Assembly (NCBI GenBank): GCA_034111025.1
Contig: JAWUYB010000013.1
Coordinates: forward strand, 1 to 13,938
Reading direction: 5' to 3'
Length of the DNA: 13,938 nucleotides
Source of the DNA: CAJXJP01 sp034111025
GTDB taxonomy: Bacteria; Patescibacteriota; Gracilibacteria; BD1-5; UBA6164
Of this stretch, positions 1 to 9,065 are shown one piece after another. The translations under genes were made by a program, and so were the position numbers. Within the stretch, counting starts at the first letter, position 1; every line of letters starts with the position of its first letter. The notes beneath the pieces were generated by a model. That model worked only from the letters and a program-made list of their open reading frames with translations, was not told the origin of the DNA and did no database searches.

Positions 1-1248
1 GAATTAGCACTTATGTCTTTAGCATCTCATAAAATTGATGCACTTATTAAAGAATGAAAATTAGGGTCTGTATCTCTCAAAAAAATCAAAGAAAATAACG
101 ATAGATTACTTATTACCATTTTAATAGGGAATAATCTAGTAAATACCTATACAGCAGCATTAGCTACTACTATTGCAATTTGAATTGCAAGTAATAGTTC
201 TATGGGAATGGATCAAACTGTAGCTGTATGAATCGCTACCTGAATAGTTACTTTCCTATTACTTATGTTTGGTGAAATAATTCCAAAAAGTTTTGCTATA
301 AAAAATGCTGTTTCTATTGCATTATTTGTTGCACCTATTTATAAATTTTTAATGTTTATATTATTTCCTGTTATATTTGTTATAGAAGGAATAATTAAAT
401 TATTTTCAAAAAAAGAGGTCTCTGAACAAATTACAGATCAAGAAATTGAAAGTTTTCTTGATATGGGGAAAAATTCCGGAACATTAGAAGACGCAGAACA
501 TCAAAAGATCAAGAACTTACTCGAATTTTGAGATATTCTTGTAGAAGAAATCATGACTCCAAGAGTAAAGATAGAAGCTCTTTCTCATGATAAAACAGTA
601 GAAGAAGCTATCAATTACTATTTATCTCACACTCATAGTAGAATTCCAGTATATAATGATACTATAGATAAAATTGATCATTTCTTTACAATTAGAGATT
701 TATTGAAACAAGATAAAAGCAGACAAATATCAGAGTTAAATCTACCAGAAGTAATAAAAATTCCATTAAATCAACATATCGATACACTTTTCGAACATTT
801 CCAAAGTTCTCATAAACACATGGCAATTGCTATTGATGAATATGGTGGAGTAGCTGGTTTAATCACTCTTGAAGATATTATAGAAGAAGTATTTTGAGAA
901 ATCAGAGATGAAACAGATAAAGAAGTTGATGAAATTAAAAATATTTGAAATAATACATTTGTAGCAGAATCTACAGTGTTATTAGAAGATATTCTAGATG
1001 AATATCATTTAGAATTAGGTGATTTTAATGATGATTTATCAGAATTTTCAGGAGACACTTTAGGATATATGATAACTCATAAGTTAGAAAGATTTCCAGA
1101 AAATGAAGAAATCATTTCTTTCAAATTCAAAAAAAATATCGATGGCTCAAAATGAAAATTAGAATGTAAAATTCTTAGAATTCATGATGCAAAAATAGGG
1201 AAAGTAGAAGTAAAATTAGTAAATAAAGAAAAAACAGAAACTCAATAA
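1..1248 (+). CDS. CNNM/CorC-family transporter-like membrane protein with CBS pair (5' end cut by window)
   Basis: The reading frame is open from base 1 and ends at TAA 1246-1248. The start lies upstream, so 415 residues are visible. Order: the end of a DUF21/CNNM membrane domain (about residues 1-140, hydrophobic helices, with GEIIPKS at 91-97, the family hallmark), a CBS pair (about 183-300, including a MTPR motif after the linker and DEYGGVAGLITLEDIIEE in the second CBS), then a CorC_HlyC transporter-associated domain (about 315-410). Family members are inner-membrane proteins linked to Mg2+/Co2+ efflux or homeostasis, once called hemolysin C-like; the CBS pair binds adenine nucleotides in characterised homologues. 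TGA supplies several glycines, such as that in FGEIRDE at 895-897. Read in the standard code the gene would look broken in several places. The family call is firm; the transported ion is inferred. Confidence 0.92.
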
Positions 1249-1261
1249 GTTTCTGTTTTTT
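1229..1261. terminator. Bidirectional rho-independent terminator
   Basis: A perfect 14-bp stem (1229-1242 pairs with 1248-1261) closes a 5-base loop. The arms are A-rich on the left and T-rich on the right, so both strands give a hairpin followed by a U run. The stop codon of the upstream CNNM gene sits at the loop edge. The convergent nucleotidyltransferase gene ends at 1262, immediately beside it, so the hairpin can serve both genes. Confidence 0.85.
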
Positions 1262-2005
1262 TTATCTTATCTTATCAGATATTTCTTTCCTCACATCTCA
1301 ATTATGAAATTTGAGCATGTCATCATTTATTATAATTCCGTAGGGTTTTCATATTTTTTCATAATGTCAGAGAGTTTTTGGGAGGAATATCTTTTTAAAT
1401 AAACTATCTAAAATATCTCATATTTTTGAAAAATTATTTCTTTCAGATATTCTTTTAGAATATTGTATATATTGTTTATTTTCTTGTATTTTTTCTGGAA
1501 ATTTTGAAAGATTTACCCAAGTTTTATTTGCTTCTAAAAAGTCTGAATAAGTGTTATTTATATTTAAAATTGGTTTAAAATAAAGAACCCAAAAATATAA
1601 ATATATATCATTTGATATTTTAAATCTTCAAAAATCTAGAGCATCAGTTGTAGAAAAGAAACTCAAGCAAAATCTTCCTGCATGGTGTTTTGGAGTTTTT
1701 CTGACTCAAAGTATTTGAAAAATAAATGTGATTATTATTCTGACAAACCACATTCTATTTGGAGAAGTTACAATATACAAATCTATATCAGAATCAGCTG
1801 TCGCACAGTTCATTGAAATTGAATTTCATACCCCTATCATTCTGAGTCACGGAATCCAAGAAATGTATTTAATATATTTGTATAATTTTTGATAAAAATC
1901 TTTTTCTATTTTTCAAGGTTTTTCTTGAATATTAAAAAAATCCTGAAATTTTTCAGTCTGATTTTTTGTTGGTGAATAAAATTGATTTTCTGGATATAAT
2001 TTCAT
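1262..2005 (-). CDS. Nucleotidyltransferase-fold protein of unknown substrate
   Basis: With TGA as Gly this gives 247 residues from ATG (2005-2003) to TAA (1264-1262). The key sign is at about residues 58-76: a G-N-S turn (60-62), then after a short helix the paired acids of SDIDL (D73, D75) followed by YIVT. This matches the G-S...DxD active site of the DNA polymerase beta-like nucleotidyltransferase superfamily. A hydrophobic stretch follows (about 85-100, MWFVRIIITFIFQILG). A third catalytic carboxylate is not obvious. The upstream sequence has no Shine-Dalgarno; the start was chosen as the first ATG in a continuous frame. The gene is divergent from the rubredoxin-superoxide reductase gene and convergent with the CNNM gene. 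Substrate is unknown. It resembles minimal stand-alone nucleotidyltransferases that I recall as common in Patescibacteria, but no function should be assigned. Confidence 0.75.
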
Positions 2006-2079
2006 TTTGGCAAAAACGATTTTTTAGATAAAATGGGTCAAATTTACTATATATATATTCTAATTATTATCAATACTAT
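2006..2079. promoter_or_regulatory. Divergent promoter region, AT-rich
   Basis: This 74-base gap separates two divergent starts. Plausible -10 boxes are TATTAT at 2065-2070 for the + gene and TATCTA (minus strand, 2030-2025) for the - gene, both 10-20 bases from their ATG. No clear -35 or ribosome binding site is visible. The assignment rests on position and A+T composition only. Confidence 0.35.
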
Positions 2080-2532
2080 ATGAGATATTTGTGTACAAAC
2101 TGTCGTTTTATTTATGATGAAGGTGCTGGAGAAGAAAATGTTGCTCATGGTACACGTTTTGAAGAGCTAAGAGATGGTTTTGAATGCCCTGTATGTTGAG
2201 AAGGACAAGAAAGCTTTCATGAAATTACAGAGGAGGTAAATCAAATATCTAATAATCCACATGATCATTTAGAAATAGATCATTTTATTGAGACACAGCA
2301 AGTTTGAGATAAACTTATAGTGACGATTTGAAATGAAATACACCCAATGTGAGAATCTCATAGGATTACATCAATTTCTCTTTATGATGAATATGAAGAT
2401 TTAATAGAGGAAAAATTTATGGATTATGATGAAGATCCCATCGTAGAATTCGACTTTGATGACCTAGGAGAATATGAAATCAGATGTAGATGTAGTCTGC
2501 ATTGAGTGTGGTGAAAAAAGTTTGTCGGATAA
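2080..2532 (+). CDS. Rubredoxin-superoxide reductase (desulfoferrodoxin-like) fusion
   Basis: 150 residues. Residues 1-48 are a rubredoxin domain: C5-x2-C8 and C36-P-V-C39-G40, the four Cys that ligate one iron; G40 is encoded by TGA. Residues about 60-150 match the catalytic domain of superoxide reductase. H68, H88, H94 (in HPMGESH), C138 and H141 (in CSLHGVW) reproduce the spacing of the His4-Cys iron site of desulfoferrodoxin/neelaredoxin (20, 6, 44 and 3 residues apart). The enzyme reduces superoxide to hydrogen peroxide without making oxygen, and normally takes electrons from rubredoxin. Here the donor-type domain is fused at the N-terminus, in place of the desulforedoxin domain of classical desulfoferrodoxin. 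Expected in the cytoplasm. The acidic linker at about 49-60 is probably flexible. Domain identity is firm; intramolecular electron transfer is inferred. Confidence 0.9.
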
Positions 2533-2589
2533 TTGCTTCATGCTCGTATATATGATATAATTCTTGTAATATTATTCTTTTGTGTCAGA

Positions 2590-2595
2590 TATAAT
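2590..2595 (+). promoter_or_regulatory. Candidate -10 box for the VirD4-like ATPase gene
   Basis: TATAAT lies 33 bases before the ATG at 2629. A second TATAAT occurs at 2556-2561. No well-spaced TTGACA-like -35 is seen; TTGTAA at 2564-2569 would give an over-long 20-base spacer. No terminator was found between the superoxide reductase gene and this point, so read-through is also possible. Confidence 0.4.
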
Positions 2596-2628
2596 TTCTG
2601 CATTGCTTAAGAAAGTAACAAAACATTT

Positions 2629-5136
2629 ATGAAAAACATAGTCTTGGAAGTACTCGTAGACAAGAAAAATCTAAAATGACCTGGTATATTTGAACATATC
2701 CTTATCGTATTACATAAGGTTTTTGATGATATTCCAAAAAAGAATATTTTCTGAAAAAAATCTTTTGAACAACCAAATTTTTCTTTAGAAATAACTAAAG
2801 TAGGGAATAGGATTCGTTTTTTTATGATTGTTCCAAAAAAATATAAAAATTTTTTAACAAACCAAATCTATGCTCATTATAATGATGTAGAAATATTAGA
2901 AGTTTCAGATTATTTAGAAAAAATTCCTGAAGATAAGCTATACGTTTGAAAAGTAGATTTAAAAAAGCATTATCTCTTTTGAGTAAAAAGTTTTACAGAC
3001 ATTCAAGAAGAATGAAGTAAAGATATGGTAGATCCTTATTCTTCTATAACCTCAGCCTTATGAAGAACAGGGAAGTACACACTCAATACTTTTCAAGTTA
3101 ATTTCACCCCTATTCAGGATACTGAACGGAAAGATGGTGCAGAAAAAATTGCAAAAATTATTAAATCAAAAGCTCCTAATTTTATTAAAAAAATATTATT
3201 AAGTAAATATTATATATTTATAAAAATATTATTATTTCCATTTTTATTATTAGGAAAATTTATTTCTTTATTTTTTCAAAAATCTGAAGAAGAAGCTGAG
3301 ACAGAAAATAATGCTAAAGATGATAGTAAAGAAGATAAACCTATAGATTTCTATAAGAATAAAATTATGAAATCTGCATACAGTACAAGTATTCATATTA
3401 TTCATGCATGAGAAGATCCTGTTGAAGCAAAATCAAGTATTAGAGAAATTCATTCAACTCTCCATGTATTTTCAAATTTTGGATGAAATTCATTTAGCTT
3501 TAAATGAATAACTCAAGATAGTGATACTATAGCATGTATCAAAAAAAGATCTATTTGTACGCAATGAAATATCCTGACTACAAATGAATTATCAGGTCTT
3601 GTACATTTACCAACTAGTTATGTTAAAACACCTCAAATTAACTGGGTTTCAGCACGTGCATTTGAACCACCTTCACATTTACCAATTATTGATCCAGATT
3701 TAAATGATGATATAGTTCCAGAAACAAACTTAACTCCATTATGAAAAACTAATTTCCGTGGAACAAATATGAGTTTTGGTATGTGACCAAGTGATAGAAG
3801 AAGACATGTTTATATTATTGGAAAAACTGGTATGGGAAAGTCTACACTGCTTGAAAATATGATAATTGATGATATTCATAAAGGGAGATGAGTAGCTGTG
3901 ATTGATCCACATGGGGATTTGGCCGAAGCTGTGATTTGACATATTCCAAAGAGTAGAACCAATCAAGTGATAATATTTGATCCGAGTGATACTGACTGGC
4001 CAATTGCCTTTAATATGCTTGATAGTGTAAAAGTTGAACATAGACCTCTGGTTGCATCTGGTTTAGTAGGTATATTTAAGAAAATATTTGGTGATTCATG
4101 GGGACCAAGATTAGAACATATTTTGAGAAATACAATCTTAGCATTATTAGAATATCCAAATACAACACTTATTTCTATACCTCTTATGCTGACGAGTGAT
4201 GTTTATAGAAATAAGGTCGTAAATAAAATATCCGATCCTGTAGTAAAGAAATTTTGGACTTGAGAATTTGCAAAAATGGCTCCAAATCAAAAAGTTGAAG
4301 CTGCTGGGCCAATTTTGAATAAAGTTGGGCAATTTCTTTCGAGTACTATTTTAAGAAATGTCTTATGACAGCCAAAAAATAGTTTTTCAGTTCGTTGGGC
4401 AATGGATAATCAAAAAATTATTATTGTGAATCTTTCAAAAGGGAAGATTTGAGAAGATGCTTCGAGTCTACTTTGAGCGATGATGGTTACAAAATTTCAA
4501 ATGGATGCCATGAGTAGGGCAGATATAGTTGAAAGTAAGAGGCAGGATTTTTATCTCTATGTAGATGAATTCCAAAACTTTGCAACAGATTCATTTGCTA
4601 CTATTCTATCAGAAGCGAGAAAATATAAACTCAATCTTGTAATGGCAAATCAGTATATTGATCAAATGCAAGAATCTGTTCGTTGAGCTGTATTTGGGAA
4701 TGTCTGAAGTTTGGTATCATTTCAAGTTTGATATCATGATGCTAGTATTTTGAAAGAAGTATTTGCTGGTGAAGTATTAGAAGAAGATCTTATGAATTTA
4801 AGTAAATATGATATTTACTTAAAACAGCTTATTGATGGGATGCCTTCAAATATTTTTTCCGCAGGAACATTTCCTCCATATTATAAAGATGATGAAATAT
4901 TTCATGCTCGTTATGATAAAATATTAAAAGTAAGTAGGGAAAAATACTCAAAACCAAGAAAAGAGGTAGAGAGTAGAATTAATAAAACTCTCAATGACCT
5001 AGAAAAAGAAGAAGATCAATGGGAAAAGAAAAAAGAAGCTTATAAACAAAAAGAAAAAGACGATAAAGCAAAAAAACGTATAGCGGAAAGAGAAAAGCAA
5101 GAAGCTGAACAAGCAAAAAAGAGTAATGGAAATTAA
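2629..5136 (+). CDS. VirD4/TraG-like type IV secretion coupling ATPase, membrane anchored
   Basis: 835 residues, TAA at 5134-5136. Layout: an N-terminal mixed domain (1-184), a strongly hydrophobic segment (about 185-216) that anchors it in the membrane, a linker rich in acidic residues (about 217-240), then a RecA/HerA-like ATPase (about 380-770). Walker A is GKTGMGKST at 398-406 (K404). Walker B is YLYVDEFQ with D646-E647. IDPHGDLAEA and the motif around SLVSFQVG also fit the TraG/VirD4/TrwB family. The last 70 residues are highly charged and probably coiled coil. Family members are hexameric DNA- or protein-pumping ATPases at type IV secretion channels. No relaxase, VirB4 or mating-pair gene is in the window, so a role in conjugation is not shown; DNA uptake, segregation or protein export are open. 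A small membrane protein follows 39 bases downstream. About 20 in-frame TGA codons break it up in the standard code. Confidence 0.88.
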
Positions 5137-5152
5137 TTGTGCTATATCAGTA

Positions 5153-5158
5153 TATAAT
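5153..5158 (+). promoter_or_regulatory. Candidate -10 box before the small membrane protein
   Basis: TATAAT ends 17 bases before the ATG at 5176 and lies just after the ATPase stop. It would allow transcription separate from the ATPase, with a leader of about 10 bases. No matching -35 is evident. Confidence 0.45.
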
Positions 5159-5175
5159 TTGTAATTACAGAAAAA

Positions 5176-5457
5176 ATGAAACATCTAATTCTATATGTTT
5201 TTCATCTAATCACTATTATAAGTCTGTGAAGTTATATTTATTTCGTATATAATATGGCAACTCTCAAGGGATGGAATTCCATTGATTTTATTATACCTAG
5301 TAGTATTACTTGAATTTTCTGTATGATATTTTTTATCATTTGATGAATTTATTATAAATTTTTTAGCTGATTAGAAATATGAAATGTATATTTATTCATA
5401 TATATATTATGAATAATCTTCATTTTAATATCTTATTATATCAGTATGAAAATATAA
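5176..5457 (+). CDS. Small three-helix membrane protein, unknown
   Basis: 93 residues from ATG 5176 to TAA 5455-5457, with seven TGA glycines, so it is invisible in the standard code. Three hydrophobic segments are seen: about residues 4-26, about 41-63 and about 70-91, separated by short polar turns (NMATLKGWNS and the stretch around YYKFFSGLE). There is no catalytic motif and no recognised family. It sits 39 bases after the VirD4-like ATPase and is closed by a strong hairpin, so it could be a membrane partner of that ATPase, but the TATAAT in the gap allows separate expression. The continuous frame, the Gly positions at helix ends and the terminator support a real gene. Confidence 0.65.
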
Positions 5458-5476
5458 TTTTATTCAAACATTAGAT

Positions 5477-5520
5477 AGATATTAAAAAGCATCATAAAAC
5501 TATGATGCTTTTTAATATCT
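5477..5520. terminator. Perfect 20-bp hairpin terminator
   Basis: 5477-5496 is the exact reverse complement of 5501-5520, with an AAAC loop. The stem contains A5 and T5 runs on the outer side of a GC-containing core (AGCATCAT), but there is no long U run after the hairpin. It lies 20 bases after the small membrane protein stop and before the antiporter promoter, and can act on either strand. Confidence 0.8.
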
Positions 5521-5599
5521 TATAAGTTCATATATCCTCTTTAAATAAACAAAAAAACTTGATTTATATATAAATAATATTAGTATTCTGGCAAAAATT

Positions 5600-5605
5600 T
5601 ATAAT
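5600..5605 (+). promoter_or_regulatory. Candidate -10 box of the antiporter gene
   Basis: TATAAT lies 14 bases before the ATG at 5620, giving a leader of roughly 7 bases. No Shine-Dalgarno is present in TCCTCACCT just before the start. The spacing is like that of the dnaJ -10 box. Confidence 0.5.
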
Positions 5606-5619
5606 TTTTATCCTCACCT

Positions 5620-7755
5620 ATGGAAGAAGTAAGCTTTATGACACAAACCTTGTCAGTTTTAGTTCTGTTATTTATCTCAAGTTTTGCGTTTATTTTTAGT
5701 AAAAAAATAAATTTTCCATATACAGTATTGCTTGTGTTAGTCTGATTATTACTCGTTCCACTCTCACATATTTGAATTTTTTCATTCATAGATGATTTTC
5801 AATTAACACCTGATATATTATTTTTTGTATTCCTGCCAGTTTTACTGTTTGAATCAGCTTATAATATTAATTACAGACATATAATTAAGAGTTGGAAAAC
5901 TATTTGAGCCTTGGCTATATTTGGTTTATTAATTTCTGCTATACTTATTGCATTTGGTTTATTCTTTGTTTTCCCCTTTGTTGGATTAGAAATACCATTT
6001 ATTATTTGTTTATTATTTTGAGTATTAATTTCAGCAACTGATCCTGTTGCTGTATTATCAATATTTAAGACAATCTGAGCTCCTAGAAAACTAGCTCTTA
6101 TTTTTGAATGAGAAAGCTTGTTCAACGATGGGACAGCACTAGCTGTATTTTTAGTTATATTAGGTGTTATATTAGAATGAACGGTAGTTACTGGTGAAAC
6201 TTATCTCATAGGTTTTGGTAAATTCTTATCAATGTTATTCGGTTGAATATTATTCTGAGTCTTAACTTGAGTAATTTTTTCAAAAATAATATGAAAAATC
6301 AAAAATAATGAAGAAGTAGAAATTGTTCTTACTATGTTATTAGCACATTTTACTTTTATCCTGGCAGAACTCATTACTCATCATATTCATTTTTTACCAA
6401 TTTCTGGTGTAATTGCTACAGTTATTGCTAGTATTATCATTTGAAACTATGGAAGATATAAAATCACTCCAAGAGTTGAAGCTCATATGCAAAAATTTTG
6501 GGAATTCTTTGCTTTTGTTTCTAATTCTATTGTTTTCATATTACTTGGTTTAATAGTTTCTTCTATTGATGCAGATGTTATACAAATGATTCCAATGATG
6601 CTTGTTTCAATTCCTATTGTTATGACCGCAAGAGCAATTAGTGTTTATTTACCAATTGGTATTATAAACTTATTTAAGCTAGAAGATGAAAAAGTGCCAA
6701 CAAGTTGGCAACATCTCCTTTCTTGGTGAAGTTTAAGATGAGCACTTGCTCTGATGATGGTGTTAATGATTCCTGGAGCAGGTCATGAAGACTTTGTTAA
6801 AATGATAGCATTTGAACAAAGTGTAGGGTGGAATTATACATTCCATATAAAAGACTTTCTATTGATTCTTACTATTACAAACATAATGTTTACATTATTT
6901 GTAAAAGCTCCTACTATTTCATTTATGATGAAAAGAATGGGAGTAGATAAACTTCATAAATTAGAAAGTTTTGAGCATGAAGAAGGAAGAATTTTAGCAA
7001 ATTTCAAAATACTAGAAAAACTACATATTTCATACAAAAAAGCATATTTAACACAGTATGAATATGATGATTTAAAAGATACTTATACAAATAAATTATC
7101 AGATGCAGTAGCTAGTATGAAAGAAATACTATCATGAAATCAAGCAGAAGCAGATACTCTTATCAGAAGAGCTATTTCACTTCATGCACTTGGGATTGAA
7201 AAACAATATTTAAAAGAACTCTTTTTCTATAATGAAATAGATGAAAGGAACTTTAAATATATACTGAGAAAAATTGAAAAACAAATGGAAAGAATCGAAA
7301 ACGAATCTCCTCAATTAAGAAAATTTTCAAAATGAGATATGGATTATGATATCTTCAGTAAGTTTGCTATAAAAACATTTAGAACATGTTCTTCAGTAGT
7401 TGATTGATACATCCGTAATAGAGCAAGAGTAATTATTACTAGAAAAGTTATAAAAGAACTCAGAGCATTAGGAGAAATAGATTTTGGTTTCAATAATGCA
7501 ATATTTGATGAAGTTATTACATTGTATGCTTCTTTTAATAAAGTTGCAGATGAAAAAAGAATCAAAGTTCTCACAAAAAATAAAACAACTATTATGGCTG
7601 TAGAATCTAGATTAGTAAACAAATCATTACTAAGGTTAGAAGAAAAAGTTATAAAAGATTTATACAACAAAGAAATAATTACTCCTAAACTTTACATAAA
7701 ATTTATGGAAGAAGTAGAAGAAGAAATGTTTCAAGATGTAAAAATTATGAATTAA
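5620..7755 (+). CDS. CPA1-family Na+(K+)/H+ antiporter with long cytoplasmic C-terminal region
   Basis: 711 residues. The N-terminal ~440 residues form a many-helix membrane domain with CPA1/NhaP signatures: SATDPVAVLS with D141, FEGESLFNDG with N169-D170 (the ion-binding Asn-Asp pair), and SWGSLRGALAL with R373 in the conserved LRG motif. Glycines 164, 370 and 374 in these motifs are TGA codons. Family members exchange Na+ or K+ for H+ across the inner membrane for pH and salt homeostasis. The C-terminal ~270 residues are soluble, charged and predicted helical, without a recognised RCK/TrkA-C or CBS signature; such tails are usually regulatory. ATG 5620 was chosen as the first in frame; ATG 5638 is an alternative. 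The gene stands alone between two terminators. Family is certain; ion preference is not. Confidence 0.92.
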
Positions 7756-7760
7756 AACAA

Positions 7761-7792
7761 AAAAAAGTCTAGAGAACTCTCTAGGTTTTTTT
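7761..7792. terminator. Rho-independent terminator after the antiporter gene
   Basis: CTAGAG (7769-7774), an AACT loop and CTCTAG (7779-7784) form the core. It is extended outward by two G-T wobbles and an A-run/T-run pairing, then followed by T7 at 7786-7792. The hairpin begins 5 bases after the stop codon. Confidence 0.8.
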
Positions 7793-7847
7793 CTTTACAA
7801 AGGCTTAAATGCTAATAAAATATAAAAAACTATAAATAAATATATAT

Positions 7848-8528
7848 ATGAAAGTATCAAACGTTTCGCTAGCATTTAAAAATAAAGTTATTCTAAAAGA
7901 CATTAATATAGATATAAATCCTGGGGATTTTGTCTTTTTAATTGGCTATTCATGAAGTGGTAAAACATCAATTATACGTTCATTAATTTGAGATTTTAAA
8001 CCACTATATGGAGAAATCATATTAGATAATAATCTGGCTCTTTATAAAAATCTTACCGAAGATACTTTATTAGAATATAGAAGAAATATTTGAGTAATAT
8101 TCCAAGATTATAAACTATTAGAATCAAAAAAAGTCTATGAAAATGTAGCATTTGCTATGGAAGTATGTGGTTATTCTGATGAGGTAATTCGTAAAAAAGT
8201 TCCTGAAGCTTTAGAACAAGTTGGACTTCTTATTAAAAAAGATAAATTTGTTTATGAGTTATCAGGATGAGAAAAACAAAGAATTGCTATAGCAAGAGCT
8301 TTAGTTCATAACCCAGATATTATTATTTGAGATGAACCTACAGGAAATCTAGACCCTGAAACGGCTATGGAGATTATGAATATTTTTCTAGATTTAAATT
8401 CAGAATGAAAAACAATAATACTAGCAACTCACGATTCTCATGTAGTTGATAAATTAAATAAAAGAGTGATAGCATTCAAAGATAAAACTATCTTGTATGA
8501 TGAAGAAAATTGAAAATATAAAATATAA
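7848..8528 (+). CDS. ftsE: Cell division ATP-binding protein FtsE
   Basis: 226 residues, the usual FtsE length. ABC ATPase motifs are complete: Walker A GYSGSGKTS (about 33-41, one Gly from TGA), Q-loop in GVIFQDYKLL, signature LSGGEKQRIAIARAL, Walker B IIIGDEPTGNLD, and the H-loop ATHD. The stretches YRRNIGVIFQDYKLL and VYENVAFAMEV, and the C-terminal KRVIAF...YDEENGKY, are typical of FtsE rather than LolD or MacB. FtsE with FtsX regulates peptidoglycan hydrolases at the septum through periplasmic partners. No ftsX follows: the next gene is on the opposite strand, and none is found elsewhere in this window. Seven of its 15 glycines are TGA. The start is the only plausible ATG before Walker A; no Shine-Dalgarno is seen in the very A/T-rich leader. 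Confidence 0.88.
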
Positions 8529-8554
8529 AAAAACCTCTAATTATAGAGTTTTTT
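8529..8554. terminator. Shared A/T-flanked hairpin between convergent genes
   Basis: CTCTA (8535-8539) pairs with TAGAG (8544-8548) around ATTA, with a preceding A run and a following T8 run. It lies in the 26-base gap between the stops of ftsE (+) and the secreted-protein gene (-), and the symmetric A/T runs let it act on both. Confidence 0.65.
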
Positions 8555-9007
8555 TTAATATCTAGTATTTATTACTTGTTTGACTTTATTATAAGATGAC
8601 CTAGCTTTTCTATAGTTATCCAAGATTTGTCCATCAACATCTGCATAATTTGGATCTAATTCTTTATATTTCATATGAGTAAAGATTTGATTTGTATAAT
8701 AAACAAAGTTTTTTTGAGCTCTTACAATACCTTGAGTTTGATAGTTTGTAAATCTTCCTTGTCTATAGTACATGATGATTTCTTCTTTAATATTATCATT
8801 CGCTTTTTGAAATTCACTATGCATATTGTTGAGGTTTTTATCAAAAAAATACATTTGATCTAAATAAGCAAGTTGTAAATCATATTCTTCAACTCAATAA
8901 TTTAAGTCTAAAATTCTTTCGAAAATAGGTTCATCACTTGCAAAAACAGGAGATTGTATTGAAATAATTGAAATTAGAACTATAATACTTGTAATAATTT
9001 TTTTCAT
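8555..9007 (-). CDS. Small secreted or periplasmic protein, unknown
   Basis: 150 residues from ATG 9007-9005 to TAA 8557-8555, with one internal TGA Gly (residue 38) that would split it in the standard code. Residues 1-23 are a classic signal peptide: MKK, a hydrophobic core IITSIIVLISIISI, and a cleavage site after PVFA before SDEP. The mature part is polar, rich in Tyr, Asn, Lys and Glu, and probably helical; there are no cysteines and no motif I recognise. Without the TGA reading, only the last 99 residues would be called and the signal peptide lost. It is divergent from dnaJ and convergent with ftsE. An exported or envelope location follows from the signal peptide; function is unknown. 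Confidence 0.72.
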
Positions 9008-9065
9008 GTTTTTTTATGAGAAAATATATATATAACTAAGATAGTTTATAATCAATTAAATAAAA
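9008..9065. promoter_or_regulatory. Divergent promoter region with dnaJ -10 box
   Basis: TATAAT at 9047-9052 is 13 bases before the dnaJ ATG (9066). On the minus strand TATATT (9028-9023) is 15 bases before the secreted-protein ATG. Both give leaders of about 7-9 bases, and neither gene has a Shine-Dalgarno. No CIRCE-type operator or heat-shock element was seen before dnaJ. Confidence 0.5.

Noticed and set aside
265..897. Two short separate genes or a frameshifted pseudogene in the CNNM region
   Set aside because: Both lie in one frame, separated only by TGA codons, which are glycine here; it is one intact gene.
3739..4332. Minus-strand reading frames opposite the VirD4-like gene
   Set aside because: They overlap the Walker A and conserved ATPase region, have low-complexity translation and no start signal; antisense shadows.
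2629..5136. Integrative conjugative element or plasmid segment
   Set aside because: Only a coupling-type ATPase is present; no relaxase, integrase, attachment site or composition shift, and neighbours are chromosomal housekeeping genes.
4999..5184. Phe-rich minus-strand frame near the end of the ATPase gene
   Set aside because: It is the complement of the Lys/Glu-rich coiled-coil codons, so the Phe runs are an artefact.
5580..6125. Minus-strand frames opposite the antiporter start
   Set aside because: They oppose well-conserved CPA1 membrane segments and the antiporter promoter; no independent support.
7344..7670. Minus-strand frame opposite the antiporter tail
   Set aside because: The + strand frame is continuous through this region with normal charged-helix composition; shadow.
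8675..8863. Plus-strand frame opposite the secreted-protein gene
   Set aside because: No homology or start signal, and the minus strand encodes a protein with a signal peptide in a continuous frame.
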